64,000 nucleotides of DNA from Haloferax sp. Atlit-12N (GTDB lineage: Archaea; Halobacteriota; Halobacteria; Halobacteriales; Haloferacaceae), in NCBI RefSeq assembly GCF_003383095.1, contig NZ_PSYW01000001.1, positions 1-64,000 on the forward strand, in the 5' to 3' direction. A program made the position numbers and the translations under genes. How positions within the stretch are numbered: position 1 is the first letter of the stretch; every line of letters begins with the position of its first letter. Of this stretch, positions 62,297 to 64,000 are shown piece by piece. The notes under the pieces were generated by a model. That model made no database searches. It saw nothing but the letters and a program-made list of their open reading frames with translations, and was not told the DNA's origin.

Positions 62297-63271
62297 TCAG
62301 AACAGCGCTTCGGACTCGTCGAGCACTTCGGCGGGGCCGCCGACGCCCCACACGTCGGTCTCGACGCCGCAGTCGGCGACGGCTTCCTCGACGCGGTCGA
62401 CGTACTCCTCGGTGGTGTTGACGTAGACGCTCGCGCCGGTGTCGGTCGAGAAGTAGACCGGCACGTCCTCTTCGTTCCGGAGCCTGCGGACGGCGTTGAA
62501 CACGGCGATGGTGCGCGGTTGCCAGTAGACCCAGCCGGCGGGGCCGGTCATCGTCGTCGCCGCGAGCGACAGCGAGTCGTGCTCGGCGAGTTCGAAGGCG
62601 GCGTCGAAGTCGGCGTCGTACAGAGCGTCGCGCATGTCGTCTATCTGGGCGTGGATGTGCGCCATCCGCGCCTGGAACATGTGGCTGTCGGCGGCCTCGG
62701 CGTGGGCCTGTTCGGTCTCCTTGTAGGCGGGGACGTGCGCGGCGACGATGCGCAGGTCGTCTTCGAGGTCGGTCTCGATGCGCTCGGAGCGACAGTCGGT
62801 GTCGTTCATCCCCGAGTAGAGGTGCGACACCGCGCCCGTGACGGCGCGGGCGGCGGACGCCGACCCGCGGCGGGCGATGGTCGAAACTTCGGGGCGCGTC
62901 ATGTCGAGGCCGGCCGCCTCGCCGAGCGCCATCGCAGCCGCGGCGAACCCGGACGCCGACGACCCGAACCCGATGTTCGAGGGGAAGGAGTTCTCGCTTT
63001 CGAGGCGGACGCGGTGGTCGAAGTCGGCCAGTTCGCGGACCCGGTCGACGACGGCTTGGATGCGCTCCGCGCCGCGGCCTTCGACTTCCTCGCCGCCGAT
63101 GACGTAGACGTCTTCGTCGGCGCCGGGGAGGAACTCGACGGTCGTCTTCGTGTGGCTCGGTGCCGTGCAGACGCTGATGCTGTCGTGGTACGGCATTCGG
63201 CGCTCCGTGTCTCGCATCCCGTGATACTTCACGAGGCCCTGAATCGGGTGGGCCTTGGCGGTGGCCTTCAT
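62297..63271 (-). CDS. mvaD: Phosphomevalonate decarboxylase
   Basis: A 324-residue GHMP-fold decarboxylase: MKATAKAHPIQGLVKYHGMRDTERRMPYHDSIS, the ATP-binding SFPSNIGFGSSASGFAAAAMAL, RRGSASAARAVTGAVSHL, VYFSTDTGASVYV. Sequence type resembles mevalonate diphosphate decarboxylase, but in Haloferax the equivalent enzyme acts on mevalonate 5-phosphate in the alternative pathway (from memory of published work). Start at 63271 fits a TATA box (GTTTAACCC) about 27 nt upstream. Confidence 0.92.
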   Translation of the reverse strand: MKATAKAHPIQGLVKYHGMRDTERRMPYHDSISVCTAPSHTKTTVEFLPGADEDVYVIGGEEVEGRGAERIQAVVDRVRELADFDHRVRLESENSFPSNIGFGSSASGFAAAAMALGEAAGLDMTRPEVSTIARRGSASAARAVTGAVSHLYSGMNDTDCRSERIETDLEDDLRIVAAHVPAYKETEQAHAEAADSHMFQARMAHIHAQIDDMRDALYDADFDAAFELAEHDSLSLAATTMTGPAGWVYWQPRTIAVFNAVRRLRNEEDVPVYFSTDTGASVYVNTTEEYVDRVEEAVADCGVETDVWGVGGPAEVLDESEALF

Positions 63272-63292
63272 GTTCGAACGCCCGTCGGACTC

Positions 63293-63303
63293 GGGGTTAA
63301 ACG
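63293..63303 (-). promoter_or_regulatory. TATA box of mvaD
   Basis: CGTTTAACCCC on the minus strand, about 27 nt before the ATG. Confidence 0.55.
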
Positions 63304-63479
63304 TCCCGATAGGTGTCGGCTCCGGCGGGTAACGAGTCCAGCAGGTCGGACGGGTACAGTCGGTCGGAAATCGAGTGCGCGCCGGCAGGACGGCTGGCGC
63401 GGGTCGGTCGCAACGGTGCGCAGGAAGGACGCACGTTCTCCCTCTCCAGCGGGAGGCGGTCAAGTTCGATGCAGTCGGT

Positions 63480-63712
63480 CGCTCGGTCGGTTACGTGGGT
63501 CGTCGTATCGTGTTGGCTGTCTCGTGGTTGAGTCGCTGGGTTCGTTCGATTGGTTGGTTGGGTTGGTCGAGTTCGGTGCGAGTGGTTCGTTACGGTGCGG
63601 TCGGTTCGTTGCTGTTCGGTCGGTCCGTTACGGTTCGATTGGTTGGCTGGTCGTTCGAGGTCGATGCGTGTGGTTCGTTGCTGTTCGTCGTCGTTCGATT
63701 GGTTCTCTCCGG
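63480..63712 (+). repeat. T/G-rich degenerate repeat tract
   Basis: Part of the 440-bp gene-free region 63272-63712. It is rich in GGTT, TTCG and GTTCG. The unit start TTCGATTGGTT recurs at 63545, 63634 and 63694, and GGTTCGTTGCTGTTCG occurs twice. Strand asymmetry (G and T on plus) is strong. The ORFs here are not supported. Confidence 0.6.
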
Positions 63713-63832
63713 CTATTCTGTGGACTCGGATTCGTGTCCTCGCTCCCAGACGTTCGTGACGCTCTCGCCTGTGGGTGGTGTGTGGCTGACGTCTCGCATC
63801 GTCGCATTCGGGCGGTCACTTGTGTTGCTCAT
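63713..63832 (-). CDS. 39-residue haloarchaeal micro-protein
   Basis: MSNTSDRPNATMRDVSHTPP is followed by TGESVTNVWERGHESESTE. Short, hydrophilic and not low-complexity, in a region otherwise without good ORFs. A minus-strand TATA-like CTTTATCC lies about 32 nt before the ATG. No known function. Similar short proteins with DVSHTPP-like starts may exist in haloarchaea, which is only a recollection. Confidence 0.5.
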   Translation of the reverse strand: MSNTSDRPNATMRDVSHTPPTGESVTNVWERGHESESTE

Positions 63833-63916
63833 GTGTTGCCTTGGTAGTTGCTACCACGTTTCGTGGATAAAGATTTCGGCGATGTTATATTACGACTTAT
63901 TAGCATACTAGGAGAT

Positions 63917-64000
63917 ATGAGGGGCGAGTCGAGCCGGACCCGAACGCGGGTGGAGCGCACGCCTGAGGGACGGCGACTGGTCGTCTCCCGGCGGATTTCG
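63917..64000 (+). CDS. Start of an unidentified CDS, truncated by the window end
   Basis: An open frame of 28 codons runs to the window edge (MRGESSRTRTRVERTPEGRR...), preceded by a TTATATTAC TATA-like box about 25-30 nt upstream and an AGGAGAT sequence. Divergent from the micro-protein. The fragment is basic and has no recognised domain. Confidence 0.4.
   Translation, partial: MRGESSRTRTRVERTPEGRRLVVSRRIS

Noticed and set aside
63375..63911. 178-codon plus-strand ORF over the repeat tract
   Set aside because: The translation is Val/Ser/Arg-rich and caused by the T/G-rich repeat; no start signal or domain.
1..64000. CRISPR array, insertion sequence or provirus
   Set aside because: No regularly spaced repeats, no transposase, no integrase and no phage structural gene were seen; the tRNA-linked repeat is the only att-like trace.

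Overview
The window is chromosomal DNA from a halophilic archaeon, most likely a Haloferax. The proteins are strongly acidic (rich in Asp and Glu) and the DNA is GC-rich. Many genes have a TATA-like box about 27 nt before the start codon, which fits leaderless archaeal mRNAs. The gene set is typical of haloarchaea: TFB, a MenF/D/B/A/C menaquinone pathway, phosphomevalonate decarboxylase, a DGGGP-synthase-like UbiA enzyme, HemAT, a 7TM histidine kinase, an MC1 chromosomal protein and UPF0058. From memory, the order resembles the Haloferax volcanii segment running from a phosphomevalonate decarboxylase gene to a galactokinase gene; this was not checked by a search.

Layout. 0-10 kb: end of an enolase-superfamily sugar-acid dehydratase, a MOSC-galK pair, a ferritin-like protein, the oxygen sensor HemAT, a rhodanese/metallo-beta-lactamase fusion, a ferredoxin, a UspA protein, a large membrane protein of the TIGR03663 type and TFB. 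10-15.7 kb: a nuclease lipoprotein, a METTL5-like methyltransferase, a rhomboid protease, small regulators and a molybdopterin oxidoreductase. 15.9-27 kb: menF-menD, menB and menA-menC, interrupted by small membrane proteins and an iron-regulated substrate-binding lipoprotein/flavoprotein pair. 27-34.7 kb: ThuA, two short-chain-dehydrogenase-era genes and micro-proteins, a sensor kinase, pyrB-pyrI and a first glutamate dehydrogenase. 34.8-44 kb: CitE-like lyase with a second glutamate dehydrogenase, a divergent MaoC hydratase, acyl-CoA carboxylase, FBPase, a helix-hairpin-helix protein and hydroxyacyl-CoA dehydrogenase. 44-48 kb: an ABC-2 exporter whose first permease carries a C-terminal PrsW-type protease domain. 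48-64 kb: cysteine synthase, a RAD55-like ATPase, UbiA, tRNA-Arg(UCG), a metal-type permease with YHS domain and a divergent HTH-10 regulator, MC1, an acyl-CoA dehydrogenase, a 7TM histidine kinase, NDH-2 and mvaD, ending in a T/G-rich degenerate repeat tract.

The genes are mainly core metabolism: respiratory quinone synthesis, isoprenoid/lipid synthesis, nitrogen and carbon entry through glutamate and acyl-CoA, gluconeogenesis and pyrimidines. There is no CRISPR array, no insertion sequence and no clear provirus.

The most unusual points are: (1) an ABC-2 permease fused to a complete PrsW-like protease signature; (2) three genes (a dehydratase, a molybdopterin oxidoreductase and a tRNA-Arg) whose 3' ends are repeated 92-118 bp downstream across short hairpin-rich spacers; (3) two tiny promoter-proximal ORFs that overlap the start codons of fbp and of a RAD55-like gene. 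Functional names are read from motifs in the translations and have not been checked against a database.
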